The notes below the pieces were generated by a model, which ran no database searches, had not been told where the DNA came from, and saw only the letters and a list, made by a program, of their open reading frames with translations. Below are positions 7,635 through 15,096 of a DNA stretch of 36,616 nt, piece after piece. Position numbers and translations under genes: made by a program. Origin of the DNA: Bacteroidota bacterium. Lineage in GTDB: Bacteria > Bacteroidota > Bacteroidia > 2-12-FULL-35-15. Every line of letters begins with the position of its first letter. Position 1 is the stretch's first letter. Where the stretch lies: the NCBI GenBank assembly GCA_025363555.1, contig JANYDQ010000343.1, positions 1 to 36,616 of the forward strand, given 5' to 3'.

Positions 7635-8066
7635 TCAGGCTTGATTAAGCACAAAATTATCGAGAGAGGAATCGGGCGTATGAAGGCGAAAGTCGGTTTG
7701 CAGTGCTTTTTGAATGGTTGAAGTCCATGCTTTTGCATCGGTTGGTTTTTTGATGAATAAATTGGCGCCCAAATCGTGGAGCCATTTAATAATGCCTTCG
7801 GCAGAGGTAGTGGTGAAAATAACGATAGGCAGATTATTAAATTTTTGGTTGGCGCGAATTTCTGTAACGCATTGATATCCGTTTTTAAGAGGCATGTTAA
7901 TGTCCAGGAAAAGTATGTCGTGTTCCAGAGGATTTTTGAGCAACTCCATTAGTTCTGACCCGTCTTTTACATGGGTGAGTTGTGTTTCAAGAGGGATTTC
8001 TTTTAACGCATCGCGAAAAAATTCGTAATCGTCTTCATCGTCTTCGGCATACAAAATTTTTATCAT
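7635..8066 (-). CDS. Single-domain response regulator (Rcp1/CheY-like receiver)
   Basis: A 143-residue receiver domain with no output domain. The acidic pocket is E8-D9-D10, the phosphoacceptor is D55 (FLDINMPLKNG), the switch threonine lies in IFTTTS (85-87) and the conserved lysine is in FIKKP (106-107). This subtype resembles Rcp1-like regulators that often pair with phytochrome-type or PAS histidine kinases, but none is nearby, so the partner lies elsewhere. The start ATG overlaps the stop of a 22-codon reading frame in the leader (ATGA), and the leader contains a terminator hairpin (see 8100-8250). Expression could therefore depend on read-through or attenuation. Confidence 0.85.
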   Translation of the reverse strand: MIKILYAEDDEDDYEFFRDALKEIPLETQLTHVKDGSELMELLKNPLEHDILFLDINMPLKNGYQCVTEIRANQKFNNLPIVIFTTTSAEGIIKWLHDLGANLFIKKPTDAKAWTSTIQKALQTDFRLHTPDSSLDNFVLNQA

Positions 8067-8099
8067 TTTAGTATAGGAGTTTTGGACAAGTTCCAGTAA

Positions 8100-8250
8100 T
8101 TAAAAATACCCTCCGCATAAGCGGAAGGCATTTTTTGGTTGCTTTCCTTTTCGTCCCGATACTTATATCCTGGATTTAAGTGGTTAAGGGTGTTACTGCT
8201 CGTTGCTCTTTGCGGTATCCCCTAAGCAATTGTATAACTTTGCTTTTAAC
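8100..8250 (-). ncRNA. Candidate small RNA B or regulatory leader of the response regulator
   Basis: About 150 nt on the minus strand run from a -7 element (8256-8263) to a terminator hairpin, the same length as candidate A. It shares with A the blocks TTAGGG (8220-8225), an ACCACTTAAATC-like block and AAAGGAAAGC (8141-8150). TTGCTT and AAGCAA (8224-8229 and 8139-8144 on the plus strand) can pair to close the molecule, and GATAC/GTATC extends the stem inward. It lies directly in front of the response regulator gene with only about 33 nt after the hairpin, so it may be a free small RNA or a 5' leader with an attenuator. I did not recognise a known family. Confidence 0.5.
8106..8131 (-). terminator. 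Terminator hairpin of candidate small RNA B
   Basis: An 11-bp stem with two G-U/T-G wobbles (ATACCCTCCGC / GCGGAAGGCAT) and an ATAA loop. It is followed by TTTTT on the minus strand and by TTTTTT on the plus strand. No plus-strand gene ends here. Confidence 0.75.
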
Positions 8251-8255
8251 TAATG

Positions 8256-8263
8256 CAAAGGTC
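8256..8263 (-). promoter_or_regulatory. -7 element for candidate small RNA B
   Basis: Minus-strand TTATCCTGACCTTTGCATTAG, close to TTATCCTCACCTTTGTACCAG in front of candidate A. The likeness covers about 20 bases, more than the promoter core alone would require. Confidence 0.45.
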
Positions 8264-8398
8264 AGGATAATTGCTCTTTCTCCTATTACATTATTACAAA
8301 TTTTAGTTATATAATTATTTAATGTATTTCACAAACAAAAAGGTAATTGTTATAATAATGGCGGCAAATGTTATAATGCTTTTCTTTTAAAATCCACC

Positions 8399-8406
8399 TA
8401 TTTTTG
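8399..8406 (+). promoter_or_regulatory. -7 element for the STAS-like gene
   Basis: TATTTTTG, a perfect TAnnTTTG match, 40 nt upstream of the start at 8447. Confidence 0.55.
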
Positions 8407-8446
8407 TAGAATAAAATAAGCGGTACATTTAAGAATCTGAATAGCT

Positions 8447-8842
8447 ATGCTACAACCTTCTTCCACGGCTCAATTAATTGAATTTCCTTCCTCTACTATT
8501 TGGTTTGGGGAAGAAGGAATAGTGTATTCTGTTTCAAAAAAAATGCCGCCCGCTACTATTGAGGAAACAAAAAAGGTAGTGGAAGATTTTAAGAAAATGC
8601 TTGATGGCAAAAAAGTGTGTTTCCTGATTGATGTTACCCATTCTCAAGCTACCACGCCAGAAGTGCGGAACTATGCGGCACTGGAGTTTCCTAAATTTAC
8701 AAAAGCAATAGCCATGGTTTCCGATTCGGCTTTGGGCACTATGCTGGCAAATATGTTTTTCACCATCAAAAAACAACCTTACCCAACCAAAATGTTTTCA
8801 TCCCAGGAAAAAGCGGAAGAATGGCTTAAGCAGTATTTGTAA
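8447..8842 (+). CDS. STAS/SpoIIAA-like domain protein
   Basis: A 131-residue soluble protein. The pattern of an N-terminal strand pair (STIWFGEEGIVYSVSKK), a helix (EETKKVVEDFKKML), a core strand (KVCFLIDVTHS), a helix (PEVRNYAALEFPKF) and a late strand (AIAMVSDS) followed by YPTKMFSSQEKAEEWLKQ matches the SpoIIAA/STAS-like fold of small Bacteroidota proteins. The ending resembles the SEC14-like STAS group. Such proteins act in regulation or lipid binding, but no specific role can be given. It is a single gene with its own promoter. The fold call is from pattern only. Confidence 0.6.
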   Translation: MLQPSSTAQLIEFPSSTIWFGEEGIVYSVSKKMPPATIEETKKVVEDFKKMLDGKKVCFLIDVTHSQATTPEVRNYAALEFPKFTKAIAMVSDSALGTMLANMFFTIKKQPYPTKMFSSQEKAEEWLKQYL

Positions 8843-8964
8843 AATCGGAGTTTGTTTTTTCCGCATTGGTTTGTTATTACAAAAAACAAAAAATTATTAC
8901 TAAAAACAAAAACTGAAAATTTATTTTTTTAAAATTTCAGCTATTTGTAGTTAGAAATTGTTTT

Positions 8965-10356
8965 CTACTCCACTACTACCTTTTTCACCTCTCTTCTCAT
9001 CTGCTTGTCGAAGCCTCCCCCGATCACTTCCACCAAATAAACCCCTTTCCCTACTCCACTCAAATCAAAACTCTCTTTCAATTCTTTTTGAAAAGAATAT
9101 TTTTTACTGATAATGGATTTCCCTAAAAGATTTTTTATATTAATAGTTGCTTCAGGACAATCTCCTTTAAAACAAACAGTAAAAATATTAGTTGTTGGGT
9201 TGGGGTAAATAGTAAAATCGGAACTATTTACAATTGCATTGACCAACACTGTAGTATTGTTATTTCCAAATTTCATTACCGTTTCATAGTAATGTGGGGT
9301 ATTATCATCACTAAAAGACAAATACAGATTATCATTTCTATCAATAGCTAAGGTGGTAAATAAAACATCCCATGCCGATACTCCGGAACTTCCAACAGGC
9401 AGCCAATCTGTACCATTAAATTTTCTTACCACTGCCCTCTGACCGTTTAAATTGTCTTTATAAGCTACATAAATAGAATCTTTTGAATCTATTGCAATAG
9501 AAGCGTATTCTGTGTTGCCGGCAGAAGCAGGAGTCCCCAGTTCAACCCAATTATTCCCGTCAAATTTTACTACAGCTGCCTTATTTGAAACAGAACAAAC
9601 CATATATGGATTATTATTACTATCAAAAGCCAGGCTTCTTGTATATTCCGCATTCCAGTTTTTAAACCCTGGTGTACCCACCTGCACCCAATTAGTGCCA
9701 TCAAACTTTTGAACAGTAGCCCTGAAACTATTGCTGAAATCTGAATAAGCAACATAAGGAACATTATGTTTATCAAAAGTAATGGAAGTGTATAAAGCCC
9801 CTTCGTTGCCATCTCCCAACAGGGAAAATCCCGGTGTTCCAACATAAATCCAATTGGTTCCATCAAATTTCTTAACGCTTGCTCTGTAATCATGAGCAAC
9901 ATCCCGAAAGGTAACATAAGGAATGCCGTTGGAATCTATTGCAATAGAATTATAACTCACCGCAGTATCCGAAAAACCAGGATTACCTAAATATACCCAA
10001 TTGCTTCCATCAAATTTCATCACTGTAATTTTTTTGCCCACTGTCCAATCCATATATGTTACATAAGGTATTCCTGTTCTATCAAAAGCCATTGAAGGAC
10101 AATCTACAATACCGGCAGAAAATTCTCTGTTACCAACCGTATCCCAATTAGTCCCGTTATATTTCATTACTGTTGCCTTTGCATAATGCCCTGAATCGCG
10201 AAAAACTACATAAGGTTCATTAGTTAAAGGATTTACAGCAATGAAAGGGTAATCAGCCACTGCATTTGAAAAACCTGCCACACCTGCAATTTGCCATTGC
10301 GCAACCATGTGTGACACGATTAACAAAAACACTGTTATAACTACTCCTTTTTTCAT
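8965..10356 (-). CDS. T9SS-exported seven-repeat (propeller-like) protein
   Basis: A 463-residue protein with a signal peptide (about 1-19, ending in HMVAQ). It then holds seven repeats of roughly 48 residues between about 30 and 365, each of the form xxYxSIAIDxxxxPYVxYxD...ATVxKFDGTNWxxVGxPGFS. Seven such blades suggest a closed beta-propeller. The last 84 or so residues start at IYPNPTTNIFTV and form a type A sorting domain, so the protein should cross the outer membrane by T9SS and be anchored or released at the surface. The repeats resemble those in many uncharacterised Bacteroidota surface proteins; the ligand is unknown. It is divergent from the next gene, sharing a 176-bp promoter region. 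Confidence 0.8.
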   Translation of the reverse strand: MKKGVVITVFLLIVSHMVAQWQIAGVAGFSNAVADYPFIAVNPLTNEPYVVFRDSGHYAKATVMKYNGTNWDTVGNREFSAGIVDCPSMAFDRTGIPYVTYMDWTVGKKITVMKFDGSNWVYLGNPGFSDTAVSYNSIAIDSNGIPYVTFRDVAHDYRASVKKFDGTNWIYVGTPGFSLLGDGNEGALYTSITFDKHNVPYVAYSDFSNSFRATVQKFDGTNWVQVGTPGFKNWNAEYTRSLAFDSNNNPYMVCSVSNKAAVVKFDGNNWVELGTPASAGNTEYASIAIDSKDSIYVAYKDNLNGQRAVVRKFNGTDWLPVGSSGVSAWDVLFTTLAIDRNDNLYLSFSDDNTPHYYETVMKFGNNNTTVLVNAIVNSSDFTIYPNPTTNIFTVCFKGDCPEATINIKNLLGKSIISKKYSFQKELKESFDLSGVGKGVYLVEVIGGGFDKQMRREVKKVVVE

Positions 10357-10505
10357 TGTTAATTTCTTATTAAATATGCTGCAAAGATCAATAAAATTAA
10401 TGTTTTGAGACTTACACCCCTTTAATAATTCATTACGTCATTCAACTTTTACAAATCAATAACATTTTCACAAAATTTTATAAAAGGAAATATTAATCTT
10501 ACCAC

Positions 10506-10513
10506 CACCTTTG
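10506..10513 (+). promoter_or_regulatory. -7 element for the glycosidase-like T9SS gene
   Basis: CACCTTTG followed by CAGCC, one mismatch from TAnnTTTG, 20 nt upstream of the ATG. On the opposite strand GATCTTTG near 10385 probably serves the divergent gene. Confidence 0.5.
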
Positions 10514-10532
10514 CAGCCCGAAAACAAAACAG

Positions 10533-13244
10533 ATGAAAAAAAGTACTGTGCTGACTATCATTATAGTTTATCTGAATAGTTTTGCTTTTGCACAATTCCC
10601 TGCCGGAATTAATGTTTGGATGAATAACAAATACATTCATTATCCTACTAACCCGGGAGGCTATGCCGATTTTCCGCCCACCCAAAACCTTGTGAGCGCA
10701 ACGGGAGTTAAATATTATAGAATTGGAGGTTCAGGTTACGACATCTATGGAACAGCAATAGGTGACGATTCAGCACACAACGACTACATAGCCGCAATTG
10801 ATAAAATAAAACACGCTAATCCTGATGCAGGGTTTTTAATCCAGGTTCCTTTTCACTCGGATAGCATGACATCAATACTCGCCAAAATATTAGTTCTGAA
10901 TATTAAAAATGCTTTTCCTTCACAACGATTTTATTACGCTATCGGAAACGAATGGGATAGATATGTTAAGCCCGGTACTTCTGCAAAATATTCTTCATCT
11001 GAAATTAGCGATACTATAAAGAAGTATGCAATGGAAATGAAATCAGCGGATACGACTATTCGCATTGTTGCTCCTGCACTTTCTAATTTTAAAGCAATGG
11101 ATAGAGACACTAATTTAATAATGAAACGCCTGCTTACCAGTATTGACAGCATTACTGGAAAAATTGCTGCCAGTCCTTATGCTTTCTTAAACGGACATTA
11201 TTACTATGTTGACTGCATTGACTTCCATTCATACGGAGGAACTGTGGGAATATTAGATACTATCCTTTCATCAGATTACGATTCTATCCGAGCCGGAATA
11301 ATAAATTATCCTGACAATGGCGGTTTTAAAAAAAACCTAGACACCCTCCAGATATGGCTTCACCATGCAAATATAGCACGAAGCCCAAGCCCTCTAACTT
11401 TTGCCATCTCCGAAATGAATGTATGTTCCACTAATCCGGTGAAAGCAATTGCTAACGGAGACACTACCACCAATTGCACGCAAGGCATTGCCAGCCGCTC
11501 CTTTTTTGCCGGGCAAATGTGGGCAGATTATTTTTCAACGATTATTGCCAGTTCCACCTCTCCGGGCAATGCCAAATGCGAATTTATCATGCCCTGGAGC
11601 ATTCATGAACATAATGGCGATGGCAGCATTACTGATTTAGGAATGACCAAAGGCACTGCGTCCGACACTACAGCTCCCATTCCGCTCTCTACTTATCATC
11701 ATTTTAACCTCATGACTCATTATTTTAATCAGAAATTTTATCGCGGTAACTCTTCCATTTCTCCAAACGTAAAGACATTTGCAAGCATTGACCCGAATAC
11801 AAATTTTATTTATGTAATGATTCTTAACAGAAATAAAACTAATTATTCGTATAACATTGGATTTTCAGGAGCAGACGCTTTTCAGTTTGCAGATTTGCAT
11901 CTTCATTTTCCTTTCACTTCAATATACACAATGGACACTACCGTTTATCCTTTTGCTTCCTATGATACGCTTTTTGGAAATTCAACTGTGGTGCTTCAGT
12001 TCAATTGCCACGGTGCTTTTATAATGAAAAAAGTGTACAACCTTGATGATGCACTAAACGATCAACTCCCAAGAGTAAAACAAGCAGAAACTATTCCTAC
12101 TGATATTACTTATCTTAACAAAAATATAATAAATTGCGGTCATGCAGGAGGCACGCACATAGGTGGAATCATTACTTCGAGCACGACTTATGTAAACGAT
12201 ACTATATATATTACCAGCGACCTATCGGTATCTGGGGCTTCGGAACTTACTTTTGTATCCTGCCTGGTTATTGTTTCCGAAGGGGTAAAAATATCGACCG
12301 GAAACCATGGCGGCATTGTTTTACTTAATACCGTTATGGCAGGTTGCGAAGGTAAAACATGGAAAGGAATAGAGATGATGGGAAACTACTACGCTACGGA
12401 AAGATTACATATTACCAATTCATCTATTTTTAATGCAAGCAGGACTATATGGACAGATAAAATACCGGATATAGCCATCACTCAATCTGTATTTGCAAAC
12501 GGGACATCGGCAATAAATTTGAATTCAAGCCATGCTTTTACTATTACCAAAAACCTTATTGCCGGATATACTATGGGAATAAGCACCAAGGGCACTGTAG
12601 CCAATTATCTATCGGAAATTAAAGACAACAGGATTATGGATGTGGAAACAGCCATGACATTTACAAATGATATGCATAATTACCTGGATATATTTTGCAA
12701 CGAAATGTTTTATACCCAAAAAGGCATTGCAGCCAGCACCACCCATTTGAAAGACCAGGGAACATTAAGCATAAGCGCACAAAACAGGTTTACGAAAACA
12801 GTACCCGATATTAATTTGAATTACCTGGACATTTCGGGCTCATCGCCCTTGTATTATTACGGACCATCTGAAACAGTTCCTTTCAGCAAACCCAATATTT
12901 CCAACATAACTACTCATCTTGCTTTTGCAGACAGAACGTGTTACCATACTTTTATGGAAACTTGCCAAACTTCTGCGGGCATTACCGAAAACCTTTCCAG
13001 TCCTTATCCCGAAATGCTCATTTATCCAAACCCGACTGCAGGAACATTTACCATTGGCTTTACGAACCTGACCTCCTGCGCATGTACCTTAACTATCTAT
13101 GACAGGTTGGGAAAACAAATTAGCAACACTAAAATACAAGCCAAAACTGGAAGTACTACTTTGCAAATAGAAAATAAAGGACTCTATTTTGTTTCGCTTC
13201 AAGATGGTAAAGAAAGGATAACCCAAAAAGTGATAGTGGAATAG
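10533..13244 (+). CDS. T9SS-exported glycoside hydrolase-like and beta-helix protein
   Basis: A 903-residue protein with a signal peptide (1-20, ending in FAFA). Residues about 25-400 look like a clan A (beta/alpha)8 glycosidase: YRIGGSGYD is an early strand, YAIGNEWD places the likely acid/base E140 after N139, and FAISEMNV places the likely nucleophile E294. The family cannot be assigned by eye. Residues about 405-500 resemble the beta-sandwich cap seen after such barrels. Residues about 560-760 have short imperfect strands (LHITNSSIF, IAITQSVFA, FTITKNLIA) typical of a right-handed beta-helix. The end (MLIYPNPTAGTFTIGF to VIVE) is a type A sorting domain. Together this suggests a surface enzyme acting on a polysaccharide; activity is inferred only. 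Confidence 0.7.
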   Translation: MKKSTVLTIIIVYLNSFAFAQFPAGINVWMNNKYIHYPTNPGGYADFPPTQNLVSATGVKYYRIGGSGYDIYGTAIGDDSAHNDYIAAIDKIKHANPDAGFLIQVPFHSDSMTSILAKILVLNIKNAFPSQRFYYAIGNEWDRYVKPGTSAKYSSSEISDTIKKYAMEMKSADTTIRIVAPALSNFKAMDRDTNLIMKRLLTSIDSITGKIAASPYAFLNGHYYYVDCIDFHSYGGTVGILDTILSSDYDSIRAGIINYPDNGGFKKNLDTLQIWLHHANIARSPSPLTFAISEMNVCSTNPVKAIANGDTTTNCTQGIASRSFFAGQMWADYFSTIIASSTSPGNAKCEFIMPWSIHEHNGDGSITDLGMTKGTASDTTAPIPLSTYHHFNLMTHYFNQKFYRGNSSISPNVKTFASIDPNTNFIYVMILNRNKTNYSYNIGFSGADAFQFADLHLHFPFTSIYTMDTTVYPFASYDTLFGNSTVVLQFNCHGAFIMKKVYNLDDALNDQLPRVKQAETIPTDITYLNKNIINCGHAGGTHIGGIITSSTTYVNDTIYITSDLSVSGASELTFVSCLVIVSEGVKISTGNHGGIVLLNTVMAGCEGKTWKGIEMMGNYYATERLHITNSSIFNASRTIWTDKIPDIAITQSVFANGTSAINLNSSHAFTITKNLIAGYTMGISTKGTVANYLSEIKDNRIMDVETAMTFTNDMHNYLDIFCNEMFYTQKGIAASTTHLKDQGTLSISAQNRFTKTVPDINLNYLDISGSSPLYYYGPSETVPFSKPNISNITTHLAFADRTCYHTFMETCQTSAGITENLSSPYPEMLIYPNPTAGTFTIGFTNLTSCACTLTIYDRLGKQISNTKIQAKTGSTTLQIENKGLYFVSLQDGKERITQKVIVE

Positions 13245-13288
13245 GGTCACAACCAAGAGAGGTAGTTGCCAACTAAATTGAAGATGTT

Positions 13289-13432
13289 CCAAATGCGATT
13301 GGAGGTGTGCCAAATGCAATTGGAGGTGTTCCGAATGCGATCGGAGGTGTGCCAAATGCGATTGGAGGTGTGGACCAAATGCGATTGGAGGTGTGGCGAA
13401 TGCGATTGGATGTGGCGAATGCGATTGGATTG
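13289..13432. repeat. 21-bp tandem repeat array (about 7 units)
   Basis: The unit CCAAATGCGATTGGAGGTGT(G) is repeated. The first four units (13289-13372) are exactly 21 bp; three later units vary between 17 and 23 bp. Each unit has CCAA..TTGG arms. In the frame CCA-AAT-GCG-ATT-GGA-GGT-GTG it encodes PNAIGGV, and all four base changes among the first four units are at third codon positions and silent. That frame is open from 13277 to 13462 but has no start codon. The array lies just after a complete T9SS gene in a different frame. No unique spacers separate the units, so it is not a CRISPR. Confidence 0.85.
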
Positions 13433-13573
13433 TTAAATAATGTTAAAATAACGACTTGCGTCCTCTAATTTTTTTAGCGGGGAAAAGGTGAAAAATTTAT
13501 TAATACGAATAAAAAGGGGGAAGGAAGCAAAGCAACTTTTAAAAACTTCTCTGCTGTTATTTCCATTTATTAT

Positions 13574-13581
13574 TACTTTTG
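13574..13581 (+). promoter_or_regulatory. -7 element for the flavin reductase-like gene
   Basis: TACTTTTG, a perfect TAnnTTTG match, 18 nt upstream of the ATG at 13600. Confidence 0.6.
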
Positions 13582-13599
13582 CATTCCTAAATAATAAGT

Positions 13600-14511
13600 A
13601 TGCTAACCATTAACCCGAAAGAAGTAAAGATTTCTGAATTTCATAGTTACCTACTGGGGGCTGTTGCTCCCCGCCCCATTGCGTTTGCAAGTACGGTGGA
13701 TAAAGATGGAAATCCAAACCTGGCACCGTTTAGCTTTTTTAATGTGTTTAGCGCGAATCCGCCCATTGCTATATTTGCACCTAACAGAAGCGGACGAACG
13801 GGACATAACAAGCATACATATGAAAATATTAAGGAAGTGCCGGAAGTGGTGATTAATGTGGTAAATTATAGTATGGTGCAACAAACTACGCTGGCAAGTA
13901 CTGAATATGCGAAAGGAGTAAATGAGTTTGAAAAAGCAGGTTTTACGGCTATTGCATCAGAAATGGTAAAACCTTTCAGGGTAAAAGAATCTCCGGCACA
14001 ACTCGAATGCAAGGTAAAACAGGTAATAGAACTGGGCGATAAAGGAGGAGCAGGCAACTTAATAATTTGCGAAGTGGTGCTGTTGCACATTAGCGAAGAT
14101 GTATTGGATGATAACAAACAGATAGACCCTCATAAAATTGATTTGGTTGCGCGGATGGGTGCAAACTGGTACAGCAGGGCAAATGGCACTTCTTTGTTTG
14201 AAGTAACAAAACCTATTTTGAATTTAGGAATTGGAATTGATAATATTCCTTCGTACATTCGCAACTCGAAAGTGCTTACGGGAAACAACCTGGGGCAGCT
14301 TGGGAATATCGAAAAACTGCCGGACAGTTCGGAAATAATGGCTTATAAGAATTCAGGAGCTATAAATGAAGCGTTTGAAATGTATGGCAACAATGCGACT
14401 AAACTGGAAGAGCATTTGCATCACATTGCAAAAGGATTGCTCGAAAATAAAAAAGTGGAAGAGGCCTGGAAAGTTCTTTTGTCAGTAAGTAAAAAGGAAA
14501 TTTATCAATAA
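13600..14511 (+). CDS. Flavin reductase-like FMN-binding protein (DIM6/NTAB type)
   Basis: A 303-residue protein. Residues 1-200 are the split-barrel flavin reductase-like domain. PRPIAFASTVDKDGNPNLAP is the typical first strand and turn, SFFNVFSANPPIAIF contacts FMN, and a late HKIDLVARMGANWYSR block is shared by this Bacteroidota subgroup. Such proteins bind FMN and reduce it with NAD(P)H or act on small esters and quinones; the exact substrate is not known. The last 90 residues are helical. It precedes the DUF3127 gene by 97 bp on the same strand. Confidence 0.8.
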   Translation: MLTINPKEVKISEFHSYLLGAVAPRPIAFASTVDKDGNPNLAPFSFFNVFSANPPIAIFAPNRSGRTGHNKHTYENIKEVPEVVINVVNYSMVQQTTLASTEYAKGVNEFEKAGFTAIASEMVKPFRVKESPAQLECKVKQVIELGDKGGAGNLIICEVVLLHISEDVLDDNKQIDPHKIDLVARMGANWYSRANGTSLFEVTKPILNLGIGIDNIPSYIRNSKVLTGNNLGQLGNIEKLPDSSEIMAYKNSGAINEAFEMYGNNATKLEEHLHHIAKGLLENKKVEEAWKVLLSVSKKEIYQ

Positions 14512-14608
14512 GTAAATGGCAAATGGGCAGTATGCAATAAGGCAAATTAAACAGGGAGTAAAAAGCAAACAAATCAATTATAATAATTAAAACTAAAATT
14601 TAAAAACA

Positions 14609-15010
14609 ATGGACGTAACAGGAACATTAAAAGTAAAAGGAGAAACCACAAAGGTTTCGGACAAATTCACAAAAAGAGAATTTGTGATTACGGATAATTC
14701 ATCACAATATCCTCAACACATTTCCTTTCAGTTAACACAGGACAAATGCAGTTTGCTGGACCAGTATCAATTGGGTTCGGAAATAAAAGTTCATTTTAAT
14801 CTTCGCGGCAGGGAGTGGACCAGCCCGACAGGAGAGTTAAAACATTTTAATTCGTTAGAAGCCTGGCGACTGGAAAGTGGTTCAAATGCTGGTTCTTCAG
14901 TGAATTCAAACGCGAGTTCAAATTCTAACATGTCTAACACTGCACCGGCAGCTACTTCGTCCGAATCATCATTTACTGCCCCCACGCAGGAAGACGATTT
15001 GCCGTTTTAA
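14609..15010 (+). CDS. DUF3127 OB-fold-like protein with SSB-type C-terminal tip
   Basis: A 133-residue protein. Residues 1-92 match the DUF3127 family (MDVTGTLKVKGETTKVSDKF, then KREFVITDN, LLDQYQLGSEIKVHFNLRGREW and FNSLEAWRLE), a five-strand OB-like barrel. A Ser/Asn/Ala-rich linker (95-125) leads to the acidic ending EDDLPF. That layout is the one used by single-stranded DNA-binding proteins, whose DDxPF tip docks DNA repair and replication partners. I infer a nucleic-acid-related role, though the family is formally uncharacterised. A hairpin terminator follows. Confidence 0.8.
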   Translation: MDVTGTLKVKGETTKVSDKFTKREFVITDNSSQYPQHISFQLTQDKCSLLDQYQLGSEIKVHFNLRGREWTSPTGELKHFNSLEAWRLESGSNAGSSVNSNASSNSNMSNTAPAATSSESSFTAPTQEDDLPF

Positions 15011-15045
15011 AACTTATTGCGAATACTAACGAATACCCGAATTAC

Positions 15046-15082
15046 ATACCCCTGACAGGTTTCAGAACGCTGTCGGGGGTAT
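15046..15082. terminator. Hairpin terminator between convergent genes
   Basis: ATACCCC-T-GACAG pairs with CTGTC-G-GGGGTAT (13 bp, one T-G pair) around an 11-nt loop. It lies between the ends of the DUF3127 gene and the carboxypeptidase gene. T-runs are short on both sides, so it may act in both directions with modest strength. Confidence 0.65.
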
Positions 15083-15096
15083 TTACTGAATGGTAT

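Noticed and set aside
13089-13355. Minus-strand ORF with HLQxHL repeats
   Set aside because: It is a shadow of the 21-bp repeat and of the T9SS tail on the other strand. Base changes in the repeat alter its residues but are silent in the plus frame.
13289-13432. Possible CRISPR array
   Set aside because: The repeat units abut each other with no unique spacers, and no cas genes are nearby.
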